A stretch of 64,000 nucleotides of DNA from Xenorhabdus hominickii (GTDB lineage Bacteria; Pseudomonadota; Gammaproteobacteria; Enterobacterales; Enterobacteriaceae). Position 1 is the first letter of the stretch; each line of letters begins with the position of its first letter. Positions 37,058 to 46,005 of this stretch are shown in pieces. The DNA lies in contig NZ_NJAI01000003.1 of assembly GCF_002632725.1 (NCBI RefSeq), positions 248,001 through 312,000 of the forward strand, written 5' to 3'. Below the pieces are notes generated by a model. That model was given only the letters and a program-made list of their open reading frames with translations. It was not told where the DNA came from and made no database searches. A program made the translations under genes and the position numbers.

Positions 37058-37969
37058 TTAACTTTCTGCTTCACCACCCAATGCATCAATAGTGTTCTTG
37101 ATTAGCGCACTGAGTTCACCCGTCATTAAGGTAAAGTCTGCGTCAAATCGTTGGGCAACATCTTCACGATCAATATCATCATTTTGATCACGTAAGGTTT
37201 CACAGAATTTGATGCGCTTAAGAGAACCATCATCTGACAGCATGAATTGAATTCGTTCTTCCCAATCTAATGCCAGTTTGGTGACGTATTTGCCTGACTC
37301 AATGTGCGTAGCGATTTCGTCTGATACTAATTCCTGCTTCTTACAACGGATAACACCACCGTCTTCCAGAATCGCTTTTAGTTCTGCTTCATCCATCAGA
37401 GCATAACCTGTAGGCAGGTTACCTGAACGTACCCATTCGGTTAAAGTCAACTCAATAGGATCGGTGAATGTCAACGGGACAACCGGCAATGATCCCAGCG
37501 TTTTTCGCAGTAATGCCAGATTATCTTCGGCGCGTTTTGCACTAGCGGCGTCAACAATGATCAGATGGTTAACGGTATCTATCCAGATATATGTCTGGCT
37601 GAAACGGCTGAATGCCCTTGGCAGCAGAGTGTGGAGCACTTCATCTTTCAGCGAGTCTTTTTCTGTTTTTTTCAGTTTACGGTGCTGTTCACCTTCCAAA
37701 CGAGTTATTTTGGCCTGTAATTCCTGCTTAATTACAGGAGAAGGCAACATTTTTTCTTCCTTACGCGCACAAATCAGGATCTGATTACCAGAAGCATGAG
37801 TTAACGTTTCACTGTGGGAACCCATCGGAGAAACCCAGCCGGTTTTCATCATATCTTGACTGCCACACGGGGTGAATGCCAATGAGCTTAATTGTTTTTC
37901 CAGTTCATCCGCAGAAAGTGCGATCTCTCTGTTTAAACGATAAATCATTAAATTCTTAAACCATAACAT
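37058..37969 (-). CDS. rdgC: Recombination-associated protein RdgC
   Basis: A ring-shaped DNA-binding protein that moderates RecA. The start [16 protein letters not shown] at 37969 gives 303 aa, identical in length to E. coli RdgC; 11 further upstream codons are open but unconserved. Family segments include [19 protein letters not shown] and the [21 protein letters not shown] region. It is divergent from mak, as in E. coli. Confidence 0.96.
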   Translation of the reverse strand: MLWFKNLMIYRLNREIALSADELEKQLSSLAFTPCGSQDMMKTGWVSPMGSHSETLTHASGNQILICARKEEKMLPSPVIKQELQAKITRLEGEQHRKLKKTEKDSLKDEVLHTLLPRAFSRFSQTYIWIDTVNHLIIVDAASAKRAEDNLALLRKTLGSLPVVPLTFTDPIELTLTEWVRSGNLPTGYALMDEAELKAILEDGGVIRCKKQELVSDEIATHIESGKYVTKLALDWEERIQFMLSDDGSLKRIKFCETLRDQNDDIDREDVAQRFDADFTLMTGELSALIKNTIDALGGEAES

Positions 37970-38137
37970 GCAATTACCCCATATTTTTGCGCATCGTGAC
38001 AACGGTCATCTTAAAATATAAGGGAGCATAATAACGAATCATGTGATGAAGCCCTAGAACTTCGTCAGCTTCATATAATAACTTGCGTATTTTCATATAA
38101 TAACAAGCGTCATCGTGCTGAATAAAAAAGGTAAGCT

Positions 38138-39046
38138 ATGCGTATAGGTATTGATCTCGGTGGTACCAAGATTGAAGTGATCGCATTGGGCGATCAGGGG
38201 GACGAGTTATTTCGCAAACGGGTGGATACCCCTCGTAATGACTATCAAAAAACACTGGCAGCCATTGTCGGGTTGATTGCTGATGCGGAACAGGTAACCG
38301 GGCAGCAGGGAACTGTGGGGATTGGAATACCCGGTGCTATTTCGCCTTTTACCGGAAAAGTGAAAAATGCCAACTCAGTCTGGATGAATGGCCAAATATT
38401 GGATAAGGATATTGCCGCTTTGCTGGGACGTGAAGTGCGTATCGCCAACGATGCAAACTGTCTGGCAGTATCAGAAGCGACGGATGGTGCAGGAGCAGGA
38501 ATGCCAATGGTATTTGCTGTCATCATTGGAACGGGTTGCGGTTCTGGGATTGCATTTGAGAGTAGAGTACATGCGGGCGGAAATGGTCTGTCTGGGGAGT
38601 GGGGGCATAATCCGTTACCTTGGATGGATGAGGAAGATCGGTTATATCAGGCTGAAGTTTCTTGTTTTTGCGGTAAGCCGGGATGTACTGAAACATTTGT
38701 GTCCGGGACTGGGTTCATGACTGATTACTTCCGCCTGAGTGGAGAGCATAAAAAAGGTCATGAAATTATGGAAGCGTTGGTACAGGGAGATGAGTTTGCA
38801 GAATTGGCGATGCGCCGTTATGAAAGACGCCTGGCACGGGCTTTGGCACAAGTGATTAATTTATTTGATCCGGATGTGATCGTACTGGGTGGTGGAATGA
38901 GTAATGTTGATCGCCTTTATCAGACTCTGCCTGATTTAGTCAAAGAGTGGGTTTTTGGTGGGGAGTGTGCCACTCCGATAAGGAAAGCACTGCATGGTGA
39001 TTCCAGTGGTGTGCGTGGGGCAGCGTGGTTGTGGCCTCAGCAATAA
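38138..39046 (+). CDS. mak: Fructokinase Mak (ROK family)
   Basis: It phosphorylates fructose (manno(fructo)kinase in E. coli). The 302 aa equal the E. coli length. The phosphate loop [10 protein letters not shown] is at 3-12, IGTGCGSGI is the second phosphate motif, and the ROK zinc motif reads [15 protein letters not shown]. The rdgC-mak pairing is conserved with E. coli. Confidence 0.95.
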   Translation: MRIGIDLGGTKIEVIALGDQGDELFRKRVDTPRNDYQKTLAAIVGLIADAEQVTGQQGTVGIGIPGAISPFTGKVKNANSVWMNGQILDKDIAALLGREVRIANDANCLAVSEATDGAGAGMPMVFAVIIGTGCGSGIAFESRVHAGGNGLSGEWGHNPLPWMDEEDRLYQAEVSCFCGKPGCTETFVSGTGFMTDYFRLSGEHKKGHEIMEALVQGDEFAELAMRRYERRLARALAQVINLFDPDVIVLGGGMSNVDRLYQTLPDLVKEWVFGGECATPIRKALHGDSSGVRGAAWLWPQQ

Positions 39047-39110
39047 CGCAATATTTCTATCAACACTAACAGTCACAAACTGAAGCAGTCTGAATTCAAT
39101 TCCCGTCGGT

Positions 39111-39165
39111 CTCAAATTGTGTGCAGTAATGAGCGAAAGTTGCTCACTACTGCACACAATTTGAA
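39111..39165. repeat. Long near-perfect inverted repeat after mak
   Basis: CAAATTGTGTGCAGTAATGAGC and its reverse complement (22 of 22 bases except one) flank a 7-base loop. It follows mak by about 65 bases. There is no T run, so it may be more than a terminator. Confidence 0.75.
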
Positions 39166-39546
39166 AGATAAGCACTCATGATAGGTGGCTTCTATTTTTG
39201 CCTGCATTATTTCTGCTACAGATAAAGCAACATGATTTTATTAAAAATTAACTTAATTTAAATTTATTATTTAATCAAGTAATTATATTTTCATGTTACC
39301 CGTAATAAGAAGAATAATAAAACAATCCATTCATGTTGTTTATAAGCTTAGCTTTATTTGCAAATAAAAATATATTTATTTTTTAATGAAATAAATATCA
39401 CATTTGACTTTAAATTTATTAATTATTTAGGTGGTAAAAAATACGAACTATTAAATAAAGTCGGATATAAAACGAATAAGGAAAATAATTTTTTTGTCAT
39501 ATGCATGGTATGGCAGTCATGGAAAAAACAAAAAAATCCGCGATTT

Positions 39547-39562
39547 TGTGATGAAAATCACA
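39547..39562. promoter_or_regulatory. CRP site far upstream of second porin
   Basis: TGTGA-TGAAAA-TCACA exactly matches the CRP half-sites with 6-base spacing. It is about 420 bases before the porin start, so a promoter with a long leader would be needed for direct control. Confidence 0.6.
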
Positions 39563-39890
39563 TGCAATTGTAATAATTTGTCTAAATATTTATGTTAATG
39601 TGGTTTTCTTCACGAAATGCACTGTTTTTTTAGGTTATTATTAATATGTGTAATAAACTAATTTTAGCATATTGAAGAGATTAAATTTAATTCCTTGAAC
39701 ATTTTTTACTGTGCAAAAATAAGACCAGATTCTGTTTCATCTAATTTGGCTGATTCACTTTATATTGATGTTAATAAAACTCTCTATGGGAAGAAGTAAT
39801 AAAGATAATTTTAAATAGCATTCAAAATTTGTCATTTTTTTGAGCGATTACCTTTTAGCAGAAAGATCGAGACGGGCATTTATTACCCTC

Positions 39891-39915
39891 TATCTAATAG
39901 ATTTCAAGTTGCAGC
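39891..39915. repeat. ERIC terminal fragment
   Basis: TATCTAATAGATTTCAAGTT followed by GCAGC resembles an ERIC end. The rest of the element is absent. Confidence 0.5.
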
Positions 39916-39983
39916 TTAGTCTGCGATAAGGCGATGTTCTGTCTGAAAGAAAATTAAATTTAATATTTGATGGGTGTCTTATT

Positions 39984-41156
39984 ATGAAAAACATGAAGCC
40001 GTTGGCTGTTTTAATTGGGTTATTGGTGATGTCGGGCAGCGCCAATGCCGTTACGGTATACAACGATAAAGGCAGCAAGGTCGATTTGAACGGTCAGTTT
40101 CGTATGAAAGCGACAGTGACCAGCCAGGATCGCGATATTCTTATTAAAGATGATGGTAGCCGTATCGGTTTCAGTGGCAGCCATAAATTTACTGACGAAA
40201 TCTCAGTATTTGGCAAAATGGAATGGGGTTCTGACACCCAAAAAACCAACAGTGAAAATAACAATACGAGCTTCGAAATGTATAATCGCGTTGGTTATAT
40301 CGGTGCTTCTCATCGTGACTTTGGTGAGGTACGGGTTGGCCGTACTTATATTCCCATCGACTGGGTGAAAAAATCCAGCTATGGCTATGGTAATACAGGC
40401 GTATTTTACTTTAGCGATGTATTGAGTAGCACGACGGGTTATAGTAAAGGTGGCGTTGGTAAGAATAACTTTATGACGCGTTTGCCTCAAACCATTTTTT
40501 TTCAGACTCAAAGTTATGAAGGTTTCAAACTGGCTGCAACTTACAGCGGTAAATCCGGCTCTGATAAAGAGCGTGTTCATGGTGATATTCGCCACGCTTA
40601 CTCGCTGGTAGGTTTCTATAAATCGAACGTTGGTCTGGAAGTGAATGCGGGTTACTCTCAGGCTACGGGCGAGAGAAAAAAAGAAGACAATGGCAAAGAC
40701 GCTGGATTAGCTTCCCCACAAGATAGCTTACTGGCCTTTGGCATGGAATATTATTTCCCAGGCCGTGAATTCTCTATTGGTCTGGATTATGGATTGGCAC
40801 GCTCCAAAAACTCCAGCTTAGTGTACAACGAAAGCAATGGTAAAGGCTTGAAAGAAAAGTCAGTCAAAGGTGACTGGAAAGCAAACTTGTATGGTCTGGG
40901 CGGTAAGTGGCACTGGGATAAAATCGGTAGTGGCATGTACGCAGGATATTACCTGCGTGATGGGGATGCCAATACATTCAACTATAAAAAACAGACTTAC
41001 ACGGTCGGTTTAGACAAACGTTTTAATGTTTCTAAGTACAATAATAGCCTGCTACTGTTTGTGGAAACAGCATATGATGATGCTCGTAGCGACAATCCGG
41101 CTTACAAAGACAAGAAACAAGTCATTCTGGGAACAGGGGCACGTTTGTTTTTTTAG
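39984..41156 (+). CDS. Gram-negative porin, second type
   Basis: A 390-aa outer-membrane porin distinct from the OmpF-like one at 35804. A signal peptide covers about 1-22 (MSGSANA-VT). The mature start VTVYNDKGSKVDLNGQFRMK and the end LGTGARLFF with terminal F fit a porin barrel. The middle keeps GRTYIPIDWVKKSSYGYG in place of the usual constriction loop, so its selectivity may differ. A Shine-Dalgarno is weak; M at 39990 is an alternative. Next comes cpdB, only 83 bases away past a leaky hairpin, which suggests a role in uptake of nucleotides or RNA fragments. Confidence 0.9.
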   Translation: MKNMKPLAVLIGLLVMSGSANAVTVYNDKGSKVDLNGQFRMKATVTSQDRDILIKDDGSRIGFSGSHKFTDEISVFGKMEWGSDTQKTNSENNNTSFEMYNRVGYIGASHRDFGEVRVGRTYIPIDWVKKSSYGYGNTGVFYFSDVLSSTTGYSKGGVGKNNFMTRLPQTIFFQTQSYEGFKLAATYSGKSGSDKERVHGDIRHAYSLVGFYKSNVGLEVNAGYSQATGERKKEDNGKDAGLASPQDSLLAFGMEYYFPGREFSIGLDYGLARSKNSSLVYNESNGKGLKEKSVKGDWKANLYGLGGKWHWDKIGSGMYAGYYLRDGDANTFNYKKQTYTVGLDKRFNVSKYNNSLLLFVETAYDDARSDNPAYKDKKQVILGTGARLFF

Positions 41157-41168
41157 ATAATATTGCAT

Positions 41169-41192
41169 AGAGGGCCTGATTCAGGCTCTCTT
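41169..41192 (+). terminator. Weak terminator between porin and cpdB
   Basis: AGAGGGCCTG pairs with CAGGCTCTCT around ATT. Only a short T-containing stretch follows, so partial readthrough into cpdB is possible. Confidence 0.6.
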
Positions 41193-41239
41193 GTCATCCT
41201 TCTACTCTTATCTTCTTTCTATTATGGGGGCATAGCACA

Positions 41240-43192
41240 GTGAAAAATATATTGAAAGTCTCAACATTGGCAATGTTGGTTGCATTCAATGTCAATGCGG
41301 CTACCGTCGATTTACGGGTGATGGAAACCTCGGATATTCACAGCAACCTGATTGATTTCGATTATTTTAAAGATAAAACCACTGAGCAATTTGGCTTGGT
41401 TCGTACAGCAAATTTAATCAGGGCAACCAAGGCTGAAGCAACCAATGTGATTTTGGTTGATAACGGTGACTTGATCCAAGGCAGCCCTCTTGCGGATTAC
41501 ATGGCGGCAAAAGGGCTGCAACAAGGAGATGTTCATCCGGCTCACAAGTTGATGAACACAATGGGCTATACCGTGGGTAACTTTGGTAACCATGAATTCA
41601 ATTTTGGGTTGGACTACCTGAAACAGGCCATTGCTGGTGCCAAGTTCCCCTATATCAACGCCAATGTTATGGATGCTAAAACCGGCAAAAACTACTTCAC
41701 ACCTTACATTATCGTTGATACCTCTGTTAAAGATCGAGAAGGCAAAGAGCATACCATTAAGATCGGTTATATCGGTTTTGTTCCGCCACAAATCAGCATA
41801 TGGGACAAAGCAAATCTGGATGGCAAAGTTGTCGTCAATGACATTACCGAAACCGCGAAAAAATTTGTTCCTCAAATGAAAAAAGAGGGTGCTGACCTGA
41901 TTATCGCCATTCCGCACTCTGGTTTCTCGCAAGAGCCTTACAAAGCGATGGCAGAAAACTCCGTTTACTATCTGAGTGAAGTGCCGGGCATTAACGCTAT
42001 CTTGTTTGGTCATTCTCATGGTGTTTTCCCAACCAAGGAATATGCAGGGATCAAAGGCGTTGATGTTGCCAATGGAACAGTCAATGGCATTCCTGCTGTG
42101 ATGCCGGGACAGTGGGGTGACCATTTGGGTGTGGTTGATATGGTGATCAATAACGGCAATGGTGAGTGGAAAGTTGAATCTGCTAAAGCAGAAGCCCGTC
42201 CTATCTATGATAAAATCCAGAAAAAAGCACTGGTCGAGCGCGATAATCAACTGGCCTCCATCATTGACAAAGAACATCAGGGAACCCGCGATTTCGTTGG
42301 TAAGTTCATCGGCAAAGCTTCTGCCAACATGTACAGCTATCTGGCTTTGATTCAGAGTGATCCGACCGTCCAGATCGTCAATGACGCACAGGTGGATTAC
42401 ACCAAACGCTTCATTCAGGGTGATCCAAATCTGGAAGACATTCCAGTCTTGGCGGCGGCAGCGCCGTTTAAAACGGGCGGCCGTAAAAATGCACCGGCTG
42501 ACTTTGTAGAAGTGGAAAAAGGTGACCTGACTTTCCGTAATGCCGCTGACCTGTATCTCTACCCAAATACGCTGGTAGTAGTGAAAGCAACAGGCTCTGA
42601 CGTTGTTGAATGGCTGGAGTGCTCCGCGGGCATGTTTAATCAGATCAACCCGACTTCGACCAAACCGCAAGAGTTGCTGAACTGGGATGGCTTCCGAACC
42701 TATAACTTCGATACCATCACCGGAGTTAACTATAAGATAGATCTCACCCAGCCAGCGAAATACGACACAGATTGTCAGCTCGTCAACAAAGGCGCTAACC
42801 GCATCAAAGACGTGACCTATCAGGGCAAGCCGATTGATCCGAAAGCCACTTTCCTGATTGCCACCAATAACTACCGTGGTTACGGTGGTAAATTCGCGGG
42901 AACGGGTGAAGATCACATTGCATTTGCTTCACCGGATGAAAATCGTACCATTTTGGCTTCTTATATCTCCAGAATCACCAAAGAGAAAGGTGTGGTATCA
43001 ACACAGGCTGAAAATAACTGGTCATTCCTGCCAATCAAAACAGAGACAAAACTGGATGTACGCTTTGAAACTTCTCCAACCGAGAAAGCAGCGAAATTCA
43101 TCCAAGAACACGCTCAATACCCAGTGAAATACCTGAAAAATGATGATATCGGCTTTGCTCTCTATCAAATTGATCTGACAGAGAAAAAGTAA
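41240..43192 (+). CDS. cpdB: 2',3'-cyclic-nucleotide 2'-phosphodiesterase / 3'-nucleotidase CpdB
   Basis: A periplasmic bifunctional enzyme that opens 2',3'-cyclic nucleotides and removes the 3'-phosphate. The start is GTG at 41240 ([14 protein letters not shown]), giving 650 aa (E. coli 647). The signal peptide ends FNVNA-AT near 20. The N-terminal metallophosphatase domain has [32 protein letters not shown] and FGHSHGVFP as metal-binding motifs; the C-terminal nucleotidase domain has [10 protein letters not shown]. The next genes are an RNase T2, whose products are exactly its substrates, and a 5'-nucleotidase. Confidence 0.96.
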   Translation: MKNILKVSTLAMLVAFNVNAATVDLRVMETSDIHSNLIDFDYFKDKTTEQFGLVRTANLIRATKAEATNVILVDNGDLIQGSPLADYMAAKGLQQGDVHPAHKLMNTMGYTVGNFGNHEFNFGLDYLKQAIAGAKFPYINANVMDAKTGKNYFTPYIIVDTSVKDREGKEHTIKIGYIGFVPPQISIWDKANLDGKVVVNDITETAKKFVPQMKKEGADLIIAIPHSGFSQEPYKAMAENSVYYLSEVPGINAILFGHSHGVFPTKEYAGIKGVDVANGTVNGIPAVMPGQWGDHLGVVDMVINNGNGEWKVESAKAEARPIYDKIQKKALVERDNQLASIIDKEHQGTRDFVGKFIGKASANMYSYLALIQSDPTVQIVNDAQVDYTKRFIQGDPNLEDIPVLAAAAPFKTGGRKNAPADFVEVEKGDLTFRNAADLYLYPNTLVVVKATGSDVVEWLECSAGMFNQINPTSTKPQELLNWDGFRTYNFDTITGVNYKIDLTQPAKYDTDCQLVNKGANRIKDVTYQGKPIDPKATFLIATNNYRGYGGKFAGTGEDHIAFASPDENRTILASYISRITKEKGVVSTQAENNWSFLPIKTETKLDVRFETSPTEKAAKFIQEHAQYPVKYLKNDDIGFALYQIDLTEKK

Positions 43193-43209
43193 ATCTTAGC
43201 TGTATTGAT

Positions 43210-43239
43210 GCCTGCTCCTTAAAGCCTTTTGGGGCAGGC
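43210..43239 (+). repeat. Hairpin between cpdB and the RNase gene
   Basis: GCCTGCTCC pairs with GGGGCAGGC around about 12 bases. No T run follows. It may attenuate or mark mRNA processing in the cluster. Confidence 0.55.
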
Positions 43240-43270
43240 GGATTATTGATCTGATGATGGACTTATTGCT

Positions 43271-44086
43271 ATGCGTTTTCTAACACGGTTACCTTTCCTA
43301 AAAACAGTATCTCTCGTTTTTGCGTTAATGGCGGCAGGATGTGCCACTGCGCCCGACACTACTCCCGACACTACTCCCGACACTACGTCACTATTGAAAG
43401 CCCAATCTAATCTGGCTGGCGGTGCTTCCTGCATTGTGCCTGAACAGCCAACGGCCAATTACGATTATGATGCCAAAACTGATCACTATGGCCAAAACGA
43501 CAGGGCTTCGACTGATTATTTTAAATTGGCAATCAACTACTCCCCTGCATTTTGTGATTATAAAAAGAAGAAAATCAAAAAATTGCAGCACGAAAATCAG
43601 GAAGAAAAAGCCCAGCGTGAATATGAAAAAATTGCGCTGCAATGTTTCTCTGACAATAAATTTGGCTGGATACTACATGGCCTGTGGGCGGAGAGCTGCG
43701 ATGGTAAATCGATGGAAGAGTGCCGCGATTGGTCAGATATCCGAAAACATCCTCGCTTGTGCAAAGGCGACTTGCCAGCACTGGATTACCAAATTATCAA
43801 ACCGTACCTGTGTACCTCTCCCGGCATAGATTTACTGCAAGGTGAATGGGAGAAACATGGCGTCTGTGCCTTTGAAACTCCCACTCAATTCTTTAGCAAA
43901 CAGCAAAAACTATTCGACGAACTGGTCTTGCCGGAAGGGCGTTCATCCAATAAGAAGCTGATTAAATTCCTGCAGGCACATAATCCAGTATTGAAAGGCA
44001 AACATATCCAAATTAGCCACGACGAATTCTATATCTGTTATAGCAAGAATTTTGAAGTGATTGATTGCCCACGGCCTGAACATTAA
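43271..44086 (+). CDS. RNase T2-family ribonuclease, predicted lipoprotein
   Basis: Cleaves RNA through 2',3'-cyclic nucleotide ends; E. coli RNase I is the related enzyme. The catalytic segments are clear: GWILHGLWAES (CAS I, histidine) and GEWEKHGVCAFE (CAS II, E, K and H). A signal peptide ends in LMAAGC at about residues 19-24, which resembles a lipobox, so it may be lipid-anchored, unlike E. coli RNase I. Three PDTT repeats follow (12-base DNA units at 43352-43387). A lysine-rich helical insertion (YKKKKIKKLQHENQEEKAQ) lies before CAS I. The next gene starts 11 bases downstream, so they are cotranscribed. Confidence 0.9.
   Translation: MRFLTRLPFLKTVSLVFALMAAGCATAPDTTPDTTPDTTSLLKAQSNLAGGASCIVPEQPTANYDYDAKTDHYGQNDRASTDYFKLAINYSPAFCDYKKKKIKKLQHENQEEKAQREYEKIALQCFSDNKFGWILHGLWAESCDGKSMEECRDWSDIRKHPRLCKGDLPALDYQIIKPYLCTSPGIDLLQGEWEKHGVCAFETPTQFFSKQQKLFDELVLPEGRSSNKKLIKFLQAHNPVLKGKHIQISHDEFYICYSKNFEVIDCPRPEH
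43352..43387 (+). repeat. 12-base tandem repeat in the RNase gene
   Basis: Three units of CCCGACACTACT (the last ends in G) encode PDTT three times just after the predicted lipid-anchored cysteine. Unit gain or loss would keep the frame. Confidence 0.85.
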
Positions 44087-44097
44087 GAGATAGCAAC

Positions 44098-45735
44098 ATG
44101 AATTATAAATATAAATTACTTCCGATTGCGATTGGCGCAGCTTTGTTAGCGGGATGTACAACTAAACCCGTTCATGACCGGGCAAATGTGGTGGATGTCC
44201 GGGTTTTGGGGTTGAATGATTTTCATGGGGCATTGAAAGCGCCGGGCTCTAATCAACCGGGTGGCATTGAACATATGTCTACCTTGATTAAGGAACTGAA
44301 AAAAGAGAATCCGAATAATATTGTGGTAGCCGCAGGCGATATGATCGGCGCCAGCCCGCTGCTTTCCTCCATGTTCCATGATGAACCAAGTATCGAAGCT
44401 TTGTCCCTTGCCGGATTGGAAGCGACTTCTGTCGGTAACCATGAATTCGACAAAGGTAAGGAAGAACTACTGCGTAAGCAAAATGGCGGTTGTCATCCGG
44501 TGACAGGCTGTCAGGGGCCAACACCGTTTAAGGGAGCAGATTTCCAATACCTGTCTGCCAATGTCACCGTGAATGAAACGGGCAAAACCCTTTTCCCTGA
44601 ATACGTAATTAAAGAATTTGAGGGAATTCCGGTTGCTTTCATCGGGCTGACGCTGGAAGGAACGCCTGCCATTGTGACTCCACAAGGTACAGCAGGATTA
44701 AGTTTTGCCAATGAAGTCAAAACCATTAACGCCTTAGTGCCGGAATTGCAGAAAAAAGGCGTGAAAGCGATTGGGGTATTGATCCACGAAGGAGCAGCTC
44801 AGAAACGCGATGGAGAACGCATTGATGTCAACGCCTGTAATGATGTGACAGGCAAGGTATTGGAAGTCGTCAATCATCTGGATAAAGAAGTGGATTTTGT
44901 CATCAGCGGTCACACCCATCAGGCCTACAACTGCGTGATTAATGGTAAGTCCGTCACTTCCGCTCAATCCAATGGCGCACTGATCACCAAGTTGGATCTG
45001 AAATTGGATAAAGCCACAAAAGATGTGGTGAACTTCAAAGCGGAAAATATTTGGGTCGATGACCGTAAATACGGTAAAGATCCAAAAATAACTGAATTAC
45101 TGGCATCCTATGAAAAAATTGCCACACCGCTGGCAAACCGCGTTATTGGTAAATTGGAAAGCAATCTGACCAAGCAATTGACTCAGGGTGGAGAATCATC
45201 GTTGGGTAAAGTGATTGCGGATGCGCATTTATATTCGACAACGGCAAAAAAAGATGGCGGAGCACAAATCGCCTTTGTCAATAATGGTGGCATTCGTGCA
45301 CCTATGGATGCGGGCGATGTAACTTATAACGCGATTTATACCGTTCAACCATTCTCCAATATGATGGTAACTAAGACACTGACCGGCGAACAAATTAAAC
45401 GTCTGCTGGAACAGCAATGGGATCGCACACGCCCGCAAATTTTGGCGGTGTCACATAGTTTTCAATATTCATGGGACAGCCGCAGGCCTGTGGGTGATCG
45501 CGTGATGGTTAATTCGATGAAAATCAATGGTAAGCCGGTTGATTTACAAACGAAATACCGTGTGGCAGCCAATGAATATCTGGCGACAGGAGGAAGTAGT
45601 TTTTCTGTATTTAAAGAAGGAACCGATCCTGTATATAACGTGCCGGATATTGATGCAGTCGTTAAATATTTCACGGAAAAATCCCCAATCTATTACCCAA
45701 AACAGGATCGGATTATCGATCTCGGTGCAAAATAA
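44098..45735 (+). CDS. UshA-like 5'-nucleotidase / UDP-sugar hydrolase lipoprotein
   Basis: A two-domain metallophosphatase that removes 5'-phosphate from nucleotides in the periplasm. The signal sequence ends in ALLAGC (about 15-20), a good lipobox. Metal motifs are LGLNDFHGAL, AAGDMIGASP, VGNHEFDKG, LIHEG and SGHTHQ; the C-terminal domain has FVNNGGIRAPMDAGDVTY and ATGGSSF. With 545 aa it matches the UshA/NadN type (E. coli UshA 550). It may also degrade NAD as NadN does. Operon with the RNase gene; hairpin terminator at 45821. Confidence 0.92.
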   Translation: MNYKYKLLPIAIGAALLAGCTTKPVHDRANVVDVRVLGLNDFHGALKAPGSNQPGGIEHMSTLIKELKKENPNNIVVAAGDMIGASPLLSSMFHDEPSIEALSLAGLEATSVGNHEFDKGKEELLRKQNGGCHPVTGCQGPTPFKGADFQYLSANVTVNETGKTLFPEYVIKEFEGIPVAFIGLTLEGTPAIVTPQGTAGLSFANEVKTINALVPELQKKGVKAIGVLIHEGAAQKRDGERIDVNACNDVTGKVLEVVNHLDKEVDFVISGHTHQAYNCVINGKSVTSAQSNGALITKLDLKLDKATKDVVNFKAENIWVDDRKYGKDPKITELLASYEKIATPLANRVIGKLESNLTKQLTQGGESSLGKVIADAHLYSTTAKKDGGAQIAFVNNGGIRAPMDAGDVTYNAIYTVQPFSNMMVTKTLTGEQIKRLLEQQWDRTRPQILAVSHSFQYSWDSRRPVGDRVMVNSMKINGKPVDLQTKYRVAANEYLATGGSSFSVFKEGTDPVYNVPDIDAVVKYFTEKSPIYYPKQDRIIDLGAK

Positions 45736-45820
45736 TGTGACAGCGGTACAAGATAACGCAAATCACAGTAGATAAAACAAGCAGATCAAAGATATTGTAA
45801 CGGGTGTTTGATCCTGATCA

Positions 45821-45856
45821 GAAATGCAACGTTAATTATTATGCGTTGCATTTCTT
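45821..45856 (+). terminator. Terminator after the nucleotidase gene
   Basis: GAAATGCAACG pairs with CGTTGCATTTC around 12 bases, followed by TT only. It separates the nucleotide cluster from the oppA array. Confidence 0.65.
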
Positions 45857-46005
45857 CATTGGAATAAAGTTTAAGTTTAAAGCGCATTCTAATTACTCGA
45901 AGATATTACTCAATGTAGTAATCTTCATATCAGTAATGGTCATAAGGTGATAGTGATATATGTAATCGTTATTCAATAATAAAAATAGTTATGGAGACCG
46001 CTAAT

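Larger units (their letters stand above)
39047..39983. other. Long AT-rich gap upstream of the second porin
   Basis: About 940 bases with a long hairpin at 39111, a CRP site at 39547 and an ERIC-like end at 39891. A 71-codon open frame at 39358-39573 is lysine/asparagine-rich, without a ribosome site, and probably chance. The porin leader may be long. Confidence 0.45.

Noticed and set aside
39358..39573. 71-codon frame in the AT-rich gap before the second porin
   Set aside because: Composition is that of AT-rich noise (Lys, Asn, Phe, Ile), no ribosome site precedes it, and no family is recognised.
41414..42916. 500-codon open frame antisense to cpdB
   Set aside because: It lies wholly inside a strongly conserved cpdB, its translation resembles no family, and no ribosome site was seen. 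It is a by-product of cpdB codon usage.
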